The notes under the pieces: generated by a model
The model's input: the letters and a program-made list of their open reading frames with translations, nothing else
Told to the model about the DNA's origin: nothing
Database searches by the model: none
Origin: Ruminiclostridium sp.
GTDB lineage: Bacteria; Bacillota; Clostridia; Oscillospirales; Ruminococcaceae
Assembly: GCA_017935365.1 (NCBI GenBank)
Contig: JAGBHT010000010.1
Coordinates: 29,720-93,719, forward strand
DNA length: 64,000 bases
Reading direction: 5' to 3'
Made by a program: the position numbers and the translations under genes
Shown: in pieces, positions 51,042 to 58,749 of the stretch
Layout of the letters: each line of letters starts with the position of its first letter
Position numbering within the stretch: the stretch's first letter is position 1

Positions 51042-51070
51042 ATTTTAGCATATCATAGCGGAAAATGCAA
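51042..51070 (-). promoter_or_regulatory. Promoter of the toxin gene
   Basis: Minus-strand TTGCAT (51065-51070), 17 bases, TAAAAT (51042-51047), TGC before the -10 box. Confidence 0.8.
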
Positions 51071-51089
51071 TTTTATTAGTTATTTATAA

Positions 51090-52046
51090 TCATTGACCGG
51101 TAGTTAAGATACCCTGATAAGTATTTCTCAGTGCCATTTGTTTGTCAATGCCGCCAAGTACCGCGATCTTGTCGGCACTCCAGAGTGGCGCGACCAGACA
51201 GCGTTTGTCGGCATCGCCTGTAATGCGTTCTATGACTATATCTGCGGGAAGATACTCAAGCTGTGCGATAACGATGTCAATGTACTCGTCACGGGTGAGC
51301 GGAGAGTAATCGCCGGAAAGATAAAGCTGTTCAAGCGCGGTGCTGCGGTTTACGTGGAGAAGGTGTATTTTTACAGCGTCGGGGTGCAGACGGGCAACCT
51401 CTGCGGCTGTGGCTAGCATATCCGCTTTTGTTTCGCCTGGTAAACCGTCGATCAGATGCAGGCAGGTGCGTATGCCCGCATTTTTAAGTTTTCGGTAGCC
51501 GGAGAGGAATTCATCGTAGTTATAGCAACGGTTGATAATTTGTGCCGTTTTATCGTGTATTGTCTGTAAGCCGAGTTCTACGGTAAGGTGAGTACGGCTG
51601 TTAATATCCGAAAGCAATGCTGTTACGTCATCGGGCAGGCAGTCTGCGCGTGTTCCGATTGAAATTCCGTGCACTCCGAAATCAAGAGCTGATGTATATG
51701 CCTCTCTCAGGATATCAACGGGTGCATAGGTGTTGGTGTTCGCCTGAAAGTAAGCTGTGATGAGGCTCCCCGGATGCTTTTTATATATGCGTTCTTTTTC
51801 TGCTGTAAGCTGTTGCTTTACGCTGTCGTAAATTCTGCCGTCCGTTTTTTCGGTGAAATATCCGCTTCCGCTCATACAATAGATACATCCGCCAACACTT
51901 TTTGTTCCGTCTTTATTCGGGCAGGAAAAGCCTGCGTCTATTACTGCCTTGAATACTTTACTGCCGAATTCGGTTTTATTATAGTAATTTAAAGTATGAT
52001 AACGCTTGTTGTCGTCTGAATATCTGAAAGGGTTTTCGTTTTTCAT
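51090..52046 (-). CDS. TIGR01212-family radical SAM protein (YhcC-like)
   Basis: A 318-residue radical SAM enzyme. It opens RYHTLNYYNKTEFGSKVFKA, typical of YhcC, and the cluster cysteines are in AGFSCPNKDGTKSVGGCIYC (a C-x11-C-x2-C type pattern of the TIGR01212 family, wider than the usual CxxxCxxC). Further blocks are ITAYFQANTNTYAP, SIGTRADCLPDDV, VELGLQTIHDKT and HLIDGLPGETKADML, as in Elp3-like enzymes. The reaction is not known. It begins at the ATG ending 52046 with AAAGGAGAA upstream. It is divergent from the zinc-ribbon gene at 52162. Confidence 0.92.
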   Translation of the reverse strand: MKNENPFRYSDDNKRYHTLNYYNKTEFGSKVFKAVIDAGFSCPNKDGTKSVGGCIYCMSGSGYFTEKTDGRIYDSVKQQLTAEKERIYKKHPGSLITAYFQANTNTYAPVDILREAYTSALDFGVHGISIGTRADCLPDDVTALLSDINSRTHLTVELGLQTIHDKTAQIINRCYNYDEFLSGYRKLKNAGIRTCLHLIDGLPGETKADMLATAAEVARLHPDAVKIHLLHVNRSTALEQLYLSGDYSPLTRDEYIDIVIAQLEYLPADIVIERITGDADKRCLVAPLWSADKIAVLGGIDKQMALRNTYQGILTTGQ

Positions 52047-52069
52047 AATTCTCCTTTACATTTGTAGTA

Positions 52070-52098
52070 TTGACTTTAATGTCGGCGGGGTGTATAAT
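52070..52098 (+). promoter_or_regulatory. Sigma-A promoter of the zinc-ribbon membrane protein gene
   Basis: TTGACT (52070-52075), 17 bases, TATAAT (52093-52098). Confidence 0.82.
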
Positions 52099-52161
52099 AA
52101 ACTTGTATCTGCGTCAGACAGATATAATACAGAGGTATAGACAAATCAGGAGGAAATAAAT

Positions 52162-52779
52162 ATGCCATTTTGTCCTAAATGCGGATCTGAGTATCAGGAA
52201 GGCACAAAGTTCTGTGCAAAGTGTGGAGGAAACCTTGACGGCTCCGTAGCACCTGTCCCTGTGAATCAGGGTCCCGGTTTTTTTCAGAAAATACTTGACA
52301 CAAAAGATGTAACATCTTCATTTGATGTTGCCGATATAAATGCAGGCAAAGCAATGGGAATACTTGCTTATTGTGCGCTGTTTGCCTACATACTTGTAAG
52401 TTGGCTGTTCGGCGGATTCCTTGCTCTTTTAGTATGTGCAGGTATGCTTGTTGCTCCTTGCATAATTGCAAAGAAGTCAAAATTCTTAAGGTATCACCTT
52501 TCAATGATTTTCCCGGCACTGCTCGGTGTTATGGTTGTGGACGTTGTTGAAGGATTCATATCATCCAAGCTGTTCTGGGGCGTTTATTCTGCAATATTTG
52601 CAGGAACATGGAACGATGTTGCGGCAAATATCGTCGGCACTATACTGGCATGGTTTGTACATATAGTATTTATGGCAATACCTGTTCTGATACTTGTTGC
52701 CGGACTTATAAATGCAATCAAAGGAAAAGCGAAGGACCTTCCTGTTATCGGCAGATTCAAGCTTATATTTGAAAAGTAA
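52162..52779 (+). CDS. Zinc-ribbon membrane protein
   Basis: A 205-residue protein. The N-terminus is a zinc ribbon, MPFCPKCGSEYQEGTKFCAKCGGNL, with two CxxC pairs. A linker and then about four hydrophobic helices follow (around residues 68-100, 110-135, 140-165 and 168-195), with short charged loops, and a tail ending RFKLIFEK. This combination is common in clostridia under broad names such as zinc-ribbon domain-containing protein, with no fixed role. The ATG has AGGAGG 6 bases upstream. It is the last host gene before the prophage and has its own promoter and terminator. Confidence 0.82.
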   Translation: MPFCPKCGSEYQEGTKFCAKCGGNLDGSVAPVPVNQGPGFFQKILDTKDVTSSFDVADINAGKAMGILAYCALFAYILVSWLFGGFLALLVCAGMLVAPCIIAKKSKFLRYHLSMIFPALLGVMVVDVVEGFISSKLFWGVYSAIFAGTWNDVAANIVGTILAWFVHIVFMAIPVLILVAGLINAIKGKAKDLPVIGRFKLIFEK

Positions 52780-52787
52780 TAGTTATG

Positions 52788-52820
52788 TTACAGCCCGCTT
52801 TAAGCGGGCTGTAATTTTTA
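52788..52820 (+). terminator. Terminator after the zinc-ribbon gene
   Basis: TTACAGCCCGCTT (52788-52800) pairs with AAGCGGGCTGTAA (52802-52814), then TTTTTA. Confidence 0.85.
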
Positions 52821-52850
52821 TATCCCGAAAGTCATACATAACCGGATATG

Positions 52851-52886
52851 AAGCTCCCTTATACGAAAATTCGTATAAGGGAGCTT
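52851..52886. terminator. Perfect palindrome at the prophage edge, probable bidirectional terminator
   Basis: A 17-bp stem (52851-52867 with 52870-52886) with only two bases between the arms; T runs follow on the plus side. It lies directly after the ImmA stop codon. Confidence 0.7.
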
Positions 52887-52888
52887 TT

Positions 52889-53296
52889 TTATTCTCCGCT
52901 GTAAAGTCCGTAATAGACAAGAGCCTCTTTCATAAAATGCTCGGTAACATCGAAATGTTCGGCAAGCTGCCACAGCTCGGTAAGTCCGCTACGGATAGCT
53001 TTTATTATTTTCTGACGGGAAAAAGTATTGCATATTGCCCAGACAGTTGCCCGGCGCTCGCATCTGCCGCGTGGTATAACCGGACAGGTTTCATCGTAAA
53101 ATGCGCCGGTCATACAATGTCCGAGCTCGTGGGAGGTTTTCTCTTTAAGGTCTGCAAGTCCCGAAACTTTCAGGTGGTCAATGGCAATGATGCACATACC
53201 GTCCATACACTGGCTCATTGCGCCTTCTTTTCCGTACATAGGCATATCAACTATGAGTATGTCGTTATCCTGCGCTATTTTAAGCATATGTTCCAA
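52889..53296 (-). CDS. ImmA/IrrE-type metallopeptidase (phage)
   Basis: A 135-residue zinc peptidase. The HExxH motif is HELGH at residues 56-60, in KTSHELGHCMTGAFYD, and a further Glu/Arg helix (RCERRATVWAICN) supplies the rest of the site. ImmA proteins cut the phage repressor after DNA damage and so start induction. The gene lies 41 bases downstream of the XRE repressor gene on the same strand, its normal place. The start is TTG at 53296, with GGAGGAGGAA about 9 bases upstream. Its length is typical of short ImmA forms. Confidence 0.88.
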   Translation of the reverse strand: MEHMLKIAQDNDILIVDMPMYGKEGAMSQCMDGMCIIAIDHLKVSGLADLKEKTSHELGHCMTGAFYDETCPVIPRGRCERRATVWAICNTFSRQKIIKAIRSGLTELWQLAEHFDVTEHFMKEALVYYGLYSGE

Positions 53297-53337
53297 TTAT
53301 ACGTTCCTCCTCCCGGCTGTACGTTTTATATCTGTCT

Positions 53338-53682
53338 TTATTTATCTGCGTCTTTTTCTTTACTGCGGCGAAGCTCAAGGTGAAGCTTTGCCAGACGCTT
53401 TACATCATCAAGAACTTCGTCGTCGATCTCGGTGTCGCCGAAAAGTGCAAACTTAAGGCGGCTGTCTGATACTTTTATGGCGCTGTCACCTGACAGCAAT
53501 GAGTCGGTGTCGGTGCCGAAATAATCCGCCAGTTTTAAAAGCGAGTCAAAGTCCGGCTCGCGCTTGCCTGTTTCGTACAGGCTGTATGCCTGCTTTGTTA
53601 TGCCGAGGTACTCGGCTACCACTGCCTGGGAAACGCCCTTTTGTTTGCGCAGTTCTCTTATTTTATCGGAAAAAGTGCTCAT
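53338..53682 (-). CDS. XRE-family transcriptional repressor (probable CI-type phage repressor)
   Basis: A 114-residue regulator. The helix-turn-helix covers residues about 5-60: IRELRKQKGVSQAVVAEYLG then ITKQAYSLYETGKREPDFDS, as in Cro/CI proteins. The short C-terminal part is acidic and helical and may form the dimer contact or the ImmA cleavage region. I start at the ATG ending 53682, which has AGGAAGAGCGG upstream; the ATG at 53700 has no site. Its own promoter and four probable binding sites lie just upstream. It is expected to hold the late genes off in the lysogen. Confidence 0.9.
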   Translation of the reverse strand: MSTFSDKIRELRKQKGVSQAVVAEYLGITKQAYSLYETGKREPDFDSLLKLADYFGTDTDSLLSGDSAIKVSDSRLKFALFGDTEIDDEVLDDVKRLAKLHLELRRSKEKDADK

Positions 53683-53724
53683 ATCCGCTCTTCCTTTCAT
53701 ATTGACATTCAGTTGTCTTTAGTA

Positions 53725-53753
53725 ATTATAGCAACGTTATGTTGATTTGTCAA
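53725..53753 (-). promoter_or_regulatory. Repressor promoter (leftward)
   Basis: Minus-strand TTGACA (53748-53753), 17 bases, TATAAT (53725-53730). The first CAAC-N5-GTTG site lies inside the spacer. Confidence 0.88.
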
Positions 53754-53868
53754 CAATAACAACAAATCGTTGCTAAAATTTGTGACATTCGACAAAAATA
53801 TAAAATTAACGCAACAAAAGGTTGACAAGCGGCAGAGAATATGCTATCATACAGACAACGAAAGGTTG
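53732..53868. promoter_or_regulatory. Four repressor operators, CAAC-N5-GTTG
   Basis: The palindrome CAAC-N5-GTTG occurs at 53732-53744, 53760-53772, 53812-53824 and 53856-53868, with the centres of the inner bases differing (GTTAT, AAATC, AAAAG, GAAAG). A further overlapping inverted pair GTTG-ATTTGT-CAAC lies at 53741-53754. The first site sits in the leftward promoter, the third covers the -35 box of the rightward promoter, and the fourth is just after its -10 box. So repressor binding should shut the rightward promoter and control its own. The protein-DNA link is inferred. Confidence 0.85.
53822..53850 (+). promoter_or_regulatory. Rightward phage promoter
   Basis: TTGACA (53822-53827), 17 bases, TATCAT (53845-53850), just ahead of the late gene block and overlapped by operators three and four. 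Confidence 0.85.
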
Positions 53869-53989
53869 ACTAAAAACAAATGGAGATCTTTTGTGGGGAT
53901 ATATACAGATTATTATAACGGGTTTACGGTACTATAAAACGGACAAAAACGTACAATCAGAATCAGTCCGGACAGGAAGGAGTGGAAAT

Positions 53990-54196
53990 ATGTATAAGTG
54001 TCTGAGATGCGGAAGAGAATTTGACAACAAAGAGCTTACAACAGTGCCGCAGTACAGAGGTGAATATCAGGGGCAGGAGGCGTATGAAAATGAAAGCTTC
54101 TGCCCGAAGTGCGGATATGATGTTGAGTACTGCGGAGAGTGGGAAGGGGATGATGATTACGGCGGTCAGACTGGATGTTACGCAGGATACAATTGA
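53990..54196 (+). CDS. Small zinc-ribbon phage protein
   Basis: A 68-residue acidic protein with two CxxC pairs, YKCLRCGREFD at the N-terminus and FCPKCGYDVEYCG near residue 38, which would form one zinc ribbon, followed by an Asp/Gly-rich end. The ATG at 53990 has AAGGAG 7 bases upstream. It is the first clear gene after the rightward promoter and overlaps the small terminase gene by 44 bases in another frame. A regulatory or terminase-linked role is possible, but nothing in the sequence fixes it. Confidence 0.72.
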   Translation: MYKCLRCGREFDNKELTTVPQYRGEYQGQEAYENESFCPKCGYDVEYCGEWEGDDDYGGQTGCYAGYN

Positions 54197-54608
54197 AAAC
54201 ATAAAGCTGTGCATTGAATGCGGATACAGCGAAAGAAAGACTGCTGAAAAGCTTGGGATCAGCAGGGCGACACTCAGAAAGTGGAAACAGCATTACAGTG
54301 TGATAAGGCGGCTTTATAAGCCGGAAGAATTCACAGATGAAGAGAAGGTAAGGCAGGTAGAGGACGCGCTTCTCAAACGTGCGATCGGGTATACGCAGAC
54401 TGAGATTACACGGCAAATCGGAAAGGACGGCAAGCTTGGTGTAGTTAAAACAGTAGAAAAGCAGGTAATGCCGAGTACAACGGCTCAGATATTCTGGCTA
54501 AAAAACAGGTGCGGATATGAGTGGGACGGAAAAGTGCCGCAGGACGGCGAGGAGGAAAACGAGAGGGGAATCGTGGTACTGCCGGAGAGGGAGGAAAATG
54601 AAGAATGA
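54153..54608 (+). CDS. Phage terminase small subunit-like protein
   Basis: About 151 residues. The N-terminal third has a helix-turn-helix, CGYSERKTAEKLGISRATLRKW, as small terminases use to bind the packaging site. The middle LLKRAIGYTQTEITRQIGKDGKLGVVKTVEKQVMPSTTAQIFWLKNR is typical of the small subunits next to this large terminase type, and helps form the ring. The end is acidic. The start may be ATG 54150 or 54153; GGAAGGGG before them fits 54153 better. It lies 30 bases before the large subunit gene. Confidence 0.85.
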   Translation: MITAVRLDVTQDTIENIKLCIECGYSERKTAEKLGISRATLRKWKQHYSVIRRLYKPEEFTDEEKVRQVEDALLKRAIGYTQTEITRQIGKDGKLGVVKTVEKQVMPSTTAQIFWLKNRCGYEWDGKVPQDGEEENERGIVVLPEREENEE

Positions 54609-54638
54609 AAAAACAAAATTTTCGGGAAGAGCAGAACA

Positions 54639-56120
54639 ATGGGAGTAGATAAAAAGAAAGAGAAGAGCGCACGGCAGTCAGCACAGCGTGTGGTGTGGTC
54701 GCCGCAGGAGAAACAGGCTCAATTTATGAAAAGAGGGGAATATGAGGCATTGTACGGTGGGGCAGCGGGCGGAGGAAAATCGGACGCGCTACTGGCTGAG
54801 GCGTTACGGCAGGTGAACATTCCGTGCTACAGGGGGATAATCTTCAGAAAGACGTACCCGCAACTGACAGAGCTTGAGGACAGGTCGGCGGCTATATATC
54901 GTGCGGCTTATCCGAAGGCTAAGTACAACAAGACCAAGCACTGCTGGAGCTTTCCGTCGGGGGCGAAAATCTATTTCGGGGCGATGCAACGCAGTAAGGA
55001 TAAGCTGAACTATCAGGGCAAGCACTTTGATTTTGTGGGGTTTGACGAACTGACGCAGTTTTCGTGGGAAGAGTACAGCTATATGTTTTCGAGAAACAGA
55101 CCCGGCGGTGAGGGTACGCGCGTGTACATAAGGGCAACTGCCAACCCGGGCGGTCCCGGACACTCGTGGGTGAAGCAAAGATTCATCACGGCAGGAAAGC
55201 CACTGAAACCGATAAGCGAGCAACATACGGTGTACAAACCTGACGGCACGGAGGTGAAAATCAAGCGCACAAGGGTGTTTGTACCTGCGAGTGTGTTCGA
55301 TAACGAGAAACTGCTCAAAAATGACCCGGCGTATCTTGCAAGCCTGTCGATGCTCCCGACTGCTGAGAAGAAAGCTTTACTTTACGGCGACTGGGACAGT
55401 TTTTCTGGGCAGGTGTTCTCTGAGTGGCGGGATGATCCGGCTCATTATGAGGACAGACTGTGGACACACGTTATAAAACCGTTTGAGATACCGAAACACT
55501 GGGCAATAGTGCGTGGGTTTGACTTCGGGTACACAAAGCCGTTTTCGGTAGGGTGGTATGCGGTGGATACAGACGGGTGCATCTACAGGATACGCGAGTA
55601 TTACGGCTGTACGGAAAAGCCGAACGAGGGAATAAGACTTGAACCGTCGGTAATAGCGGAGAATATCAGAAAGATCGAACGTGACGACCCGAATATAAAG
55701 GGGAGAAATGTGTACGGAGTTGCCGATCCGTCCATATTTGACAAGAGCAGGGGTGAAAGCGTAGCCGATCTTATGGCAAGGGCTCCGAACTTTGTGATAT
55801 GGTCGCCCGGGGACAATGCGAGAATAGCAGGGAAGATGCAGTATCATAACAGATTCGCTTTCAGAAGTGACGGAAAGCCGATGTTCTATTGCTTTTGTAC
55901 CTGCAAGGAATTTATACGGACGATACCGGCGCTAATGTATGACGAAAAGAACGTTGAGGACATTGACACCGCAACGGAGGATCATATATATGACGAATGC
56001 CGTTATGTCCTGATGGAACACCCGATAGCCGCTCCGCAGAGCCGTGCAAAAGCACCTGTCGGTGATGATCCGCTCGACCAGAGAAAACGTGAACGCAGGG
56101 AAACATTTTATATGCTGTAA
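54639..56120 (+). CDS. Phage terminase large subunit
   Basis: A 493-residue packaging motor. The ATPase half has Walker A GGAAGGGKSDALLAEAL near residue 40, the arginine-containing RGIIFRKTYPQL, and Walker B DFVGFDELTQFSWEEY near residue 130. The nuclease half has IVRGFDFGYTKPFSVGWYAV (first metal Asp) and YGVADPSIFDKSRG (second), with a further Asp near the end. It pumps and cuts phage DNA at the portal. The order small terminase, large terminase, portal is usual. The ribosome site before the ATG is only GGAAGAG. Confidence 0.94.
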   Translation: MGVDKKKEKSARQSAQRVVWSPQEKQAQFMKRGEYEALYGGAAGGGKSDALLAEALRQVNIPCYRGIIFRKTYPQLTELEDRSAAIYRAAYPKAKYNKTKHCWSFPSGAKIYFGAMQRSKDKLNYQGKHFDFVGFDELTQFSWEEYSYMFSRNRPGGEGTRVYIRATANPGGPGHSWVKQRFITAGKPLKPISEQHTVYKPDGTEVKIKRTRVFVPASVFDNEKLLKNDPAYLASLSMLPTAEKKALLYGDWDSFSGQVFSEWRDDPAHYEDRLWTHVIKPFEIPKHWAIVRGFDFGYTKPFSVGWYAVDTDGCIYRIREYYGCTEKPNEGIRLEPSVIAENIRKIERDDPNIKGRNVYGVADPSIFDKSRGESVADLMARAPNFVIWSPGDNARIAGKMQYHNRFAFRSDGKPMFYCFCTCKEFIRTIPALMYDEKNVEDIDTATEDHIYDECRYVLMEHPIAAPQSRAKAPVGDDPLDQRKRERRETFYML

Positions 56121-56135
56121 GCAGAAAGGAAAAAT

Positions 56136-57731
56136 ATGAAAGAGAAGATAGGCAGGGCACAGGTGCTTGCCGCGGCGGCGGTGCTCAGAAAGTACAAGGA
56201 AGGTAAGGCGGTACTCGACAAGAGAATAGTATCAAACGAGCAGTGGTGGAAAATGCGGCACTGGGGCGAGATAGGGTATGAACCTGACGATACACGTCCT
56301 CAGCCTGCATCGGCGTGGCTGTTCAACTCGATAGCAAACAAGCACGCAGACGCTATGGACAATATTCCCGAACCCTCGGTACTTCCGAGGGAGCAGGGAG
56401 ATGAGGAATGCGCAAGACAGTTGTCGCTTCTTCTGCCGGCGGTGCTTGAACGGTGCGGTTATGAGAAACTGTACAGTGACGGATGGTGGTACAAGCTGAA
56501 GAACGGTACGGCGTGCCAGGCGGTGGTATGGGATCCTGCGCTTGAGGACGGCAGGGGAGATATAGCTATCAGAAACATCGATATTCTCAATCTGTTCTGG
56601 CAGCCGGGAATAAAGGATCTTGAGGAGAGTGCGAATCTGTTCTATGTTTCACTTATCGAAAAGGAACGGCTTAGTGAAATGTATCCTGAACTCAAAGACG
56701 GTATATCCGATGAAACTGTGAGTACAGAAAAATACAGAACAGACGACAGGATCGACAACAGCGGCAAGGCGGAAGTCGTTGACTGGTACTATAAAAAAAC
56801 GGTCGGCGGGAAGAAACTGCTTCACTATTGCAGGTTCTGCGGGGATAAGGTGCTGTATTCAAGTGAAGATGACGAGAACTGTAAGGACGGATTTTACAGC
56901 CACGGAAGATACCCGTTTGTTATTGATCCGCTTTTCGTACAGGAGGGAACACCGTGTGGATTCGGCTATATAGATGTTATGCGTGACGCACAGATGTACA
57001 TAGACAAACTGTCGCAGGTGGTGCTTGAGCATACGGTCCAGATGAGCAGAAAGAGATACTTCATAAGACAGAACAGTGCGGTAAACGAGGCTGAATTTGC
57101 CGACCGCAGAAATATGTTTGTGCACGTTGCCGGCAGTCTGACAAATGACGATATCAGAGAAATAAAGACAGAGCCGCTTGACAGTGCAGTTATGAGCGCA
57201 CTTAGCTTTAAGATAGATGAACTCAAGGAAACTAGCGGCAACAGGGATTTCTCGCAGGGATCGACTTCGGGCGGCGTTACGGCGGCAAGTGCGATAGCGG
57301 CGCTCCAGGAGGCGGGAAGTAAGCTGTCAAGAGATATGATAAAGGGAACGTATTATGCGTTTCAGCAGGTGTGCTATCTTATCATAGAGCTTATACGGCA
57401 GTTCTACGATACGCCGAGAAGCTTCAGGATAACAGGCGGTTATGCGGCGTTTGACAATTCGGCAATAAAGAGCCGCAGAGAAGAGCTGTTCGGGGTGGAA
57501 CTTGGAGAAAAGAAGCCTGTCTTTGATATTGTGTGCACGGCGGCTAAGAAATCGCCGTTTTCAAAGGCGGCACAGAATGAACTTGCCAAGCAGTTGTTCC
57601 AGCTGGGTTTTTTCAACCCGGATATGGCGGTGCAGGCACTGGGGTGTCTTGAAATGATGGACTTTGAGGGAAAGGAGAGCGTTGAACGCACTATAAGAGA
57701 AGGTGCGGGTATGACGCAGAAAATGTTATGA
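56136..57731 (+). CDS. Phage portal protein
   Basis: A 531-residue portal, the ring through which DNA enters the head. Its place right after the large terminase, its length, and blocks such as DTRPQPASAWLFNSIANKHADAMDN, EVVDWYYKKT, GFGYIDVMRDAQMYIDKLSQ and FSQGSTSGGVTAASAIAALQEAGSKLSRDM support this; the last is a common portal feature ahead of the long C-terminal helices. The subfamily looks closer to short-tailed-phage portals than to the HK97 type, but I am not certain. AGAAAGGA precedes the ATG. Its stop overlaps the next start (ATGA). Confidence 0.9.
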   Translation: MKEKIGRAQVLAAAAVLRKYKEGKAVLDKRIVSNEQWWKMRHWGEIGYEPDDTRPQPASAWLFNSIANKHADAMDNIPEPSVLPREQGDEECARQLSLLLPAVLERCGYEKLYSDGWWYKLKNGTACQAVVWDPALEDGRGDIAIRNIDILNLFWQPGIKDLEESANLFYVSLIEKERLSEMYPELKDGISDETVSTEKYRTDDRIDNSGKAEVVDWYYKKTVGGKKLLHYCRFCGDKVLYSSEDDENCKDGFYSHGRYPFVIDPLFVQEGTPCGFGYIDVMRDAQMYIDKLSQVVLEHTVQMSRKRYFIRQNSAVNEAEFADRRNMFVHVAGSLTNDDIREIKTEPLDSAVMSALSFKIDELKETSGNRDFSQGSTSGGVTAASAIAALQEAGSKLSRDMIKGTYYAFQQVCYLIIELIRQFYDTPRSFRITGGYAAFDNSAIKSRREELFGVELGEKKPVFDIVCTAAKKSPFSKAAQNELAKQLFQLGFFNPDMAVQALGCLEMMDFEGKESVERTIREGAGMTQKML

Positions 57732-58054
57732 CAAGAGTAAGGATCGATACGTCAAGGCTCGGCAGGGATATTTATATCACGGGGCATTGCAGGAACGAGG
57801 GGGACAGCTCCGTTCAGGCTTCGCTTGTATGTGCGGCGCTTACAACGCTTGCCGAGACCATAGCGCAGAATGTATATGACAGCGAGGACACAGGCGATAC
57901 GGATATCATAGATGTTACACTGAGAAGCGGTCAGGCGATTATAAGCTATGTTACGGACGATGAACAGCTTAATACAGCGGTTGACGGAATAAGTAAGGGA
58001 TTTTATATGCTTGCGGAAAACTATCCCGAGTATGTGGAATGCTGTAAAAACTAG
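57728..58054 (+). CDS. Prp-like cysteine protease, probable phage prohead protease
   Basis: A 108-residue protein matching the ribosomal-processing protease Prp: a histidine in YITGHCRNEGDSS at residue 20, the cysteine in ASLVCAALTTLAETIA at residue 35, and a C-terminal GFYMLAENYPEYV like the family's GLxxLAxxYPxYV. Host Prp cuts the N-terminus of ribosomal protein L27 and its gene lies between rplU and rpmA, which are absent here. This copy lies between portal and scaffold, the usual slot of the head maturation protease. Staphylococcal phages use the host Prp to cut scaffold and capsid; here the phage seems to carry its own. ATGA overlap with the portal gene. Confidence 0.8.
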   Translation: MTRVRIDTSRLGRDIYITGHCRNEGDSSVQASLVCAALTTLAETIAQNVYDSEDTGDTDIIDVTLRSGQAIISYVTDDEQLNTAVDGISKGFYMLAENYPEYVECCKN

Positions 58055-58065
58055 GGGTGAGAGCA

Positions 58066-58749
58066 GTGGAAAACGAAGTAACAGATATTGAAAACAAAGC
58101 GGCGGAAAAGCAGGTGGAAAATACGGATATCGGTACTGAAAGCGCCGTTAATGTAAATGAAAACGAAAAGCCTGCACAGGACAATGCAGAAAGTGAGGGC
58201 ACAAAGAAAAATTCCGATGATGACGGAAAAGAAGAGTTCAGACAGGCGGTACTTAAAATGAAGCGGGAGCGTGCCGGAAAAGCAGAGGGTATAGTAAAGC
58301 TTGCGGCAAGGCTGTGCGGGGCGGACGAAAACGACCTTGACGGCATAGAAAGCGCCGTAATACAGCGGCAGGCAGAATGGGAGCAGAGAAACGATATGCG
58401 GTACAGGCTTGATAAATGGCGCACTGAGAGTGAAACGGTAAAGAAAATGTATCCCGGATTTGACCTTGCAGAAGAGATGAAAAACAGGGACTTCTTCTCA
58501 CTGTGTTATAAGGGGGTAGGGCTTGCGGAAGCTTACCTTATTGTACACAAGGATGAAATTATTCGTGCGGCTATGGAATATGCCGCATCTGAGCTTATGA
58601 AAAGCGGAGCTGTGAAGTCGGACGGGAAGAGGGCAAGAGAGGGTATGCTGTCGGTAAGCAATGCGCCTGACAACAGTAATAAGCTGTCTAAAAGCGAGAG
58701 AAAGGAGCTTATAAGAAGAACAGAGAGGGGAGAAAGGGTGGTGCTTTGA
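58066..58749 (+). CDS. Phage scaffold-like protein
   Basis: A 227-residue, very charged protein. The first 70 residues are acidic and low complexity (EVTDIENKAAEKQVENTDIG), the middle is helical with coiled-coil spacing (FRQAVLKMKRERAGKAEGIV, QRQAEWEQRNDMRYRL), and the end is basic (SERKELIRRTERGERVVL), the polarity seen in scaffold proteins that hold capsid subunits by their tail. It comes just before the capsid gene. The start is GTG 58066 with AGGGGTGAG upstream; GTG 58057 lies inside that site. The Prp-like protease next to it may remove it. Confidence 0.8.
   Translation: MENEVTDIENKAAEKQVENTDIGTESAVNVNENEKPAQDNAESEGTKKNSDDDGKEEFRQAVLKMKRERAGKAEGIVKLAARLCGADENDLDGIESAVIQRQAEWEQRNDMRYRLDKWRTESETVKKMYPGFDLAEEMKNRDFFSLCYKGVGLAEAYLIVHKDEIIRAAMEYAASELMKSGAVKSDGKRAREGMLSVSNAPDNSNKLSKSERKELIRRTERGERVVL

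Noticed and set aside
52851..52886. Phage attachment site
   Set aside because: It is a single perfect palindrome at the end of convergent genes, which fits a terminator; no second copy is visible.
53893..53937. 14-codon frame with GTG start and GGAG upstream, after the rightward phage promoter
   Set aside because: Too short to judge, with no recognisable family; may be a leader peptide but nothing else supports it.
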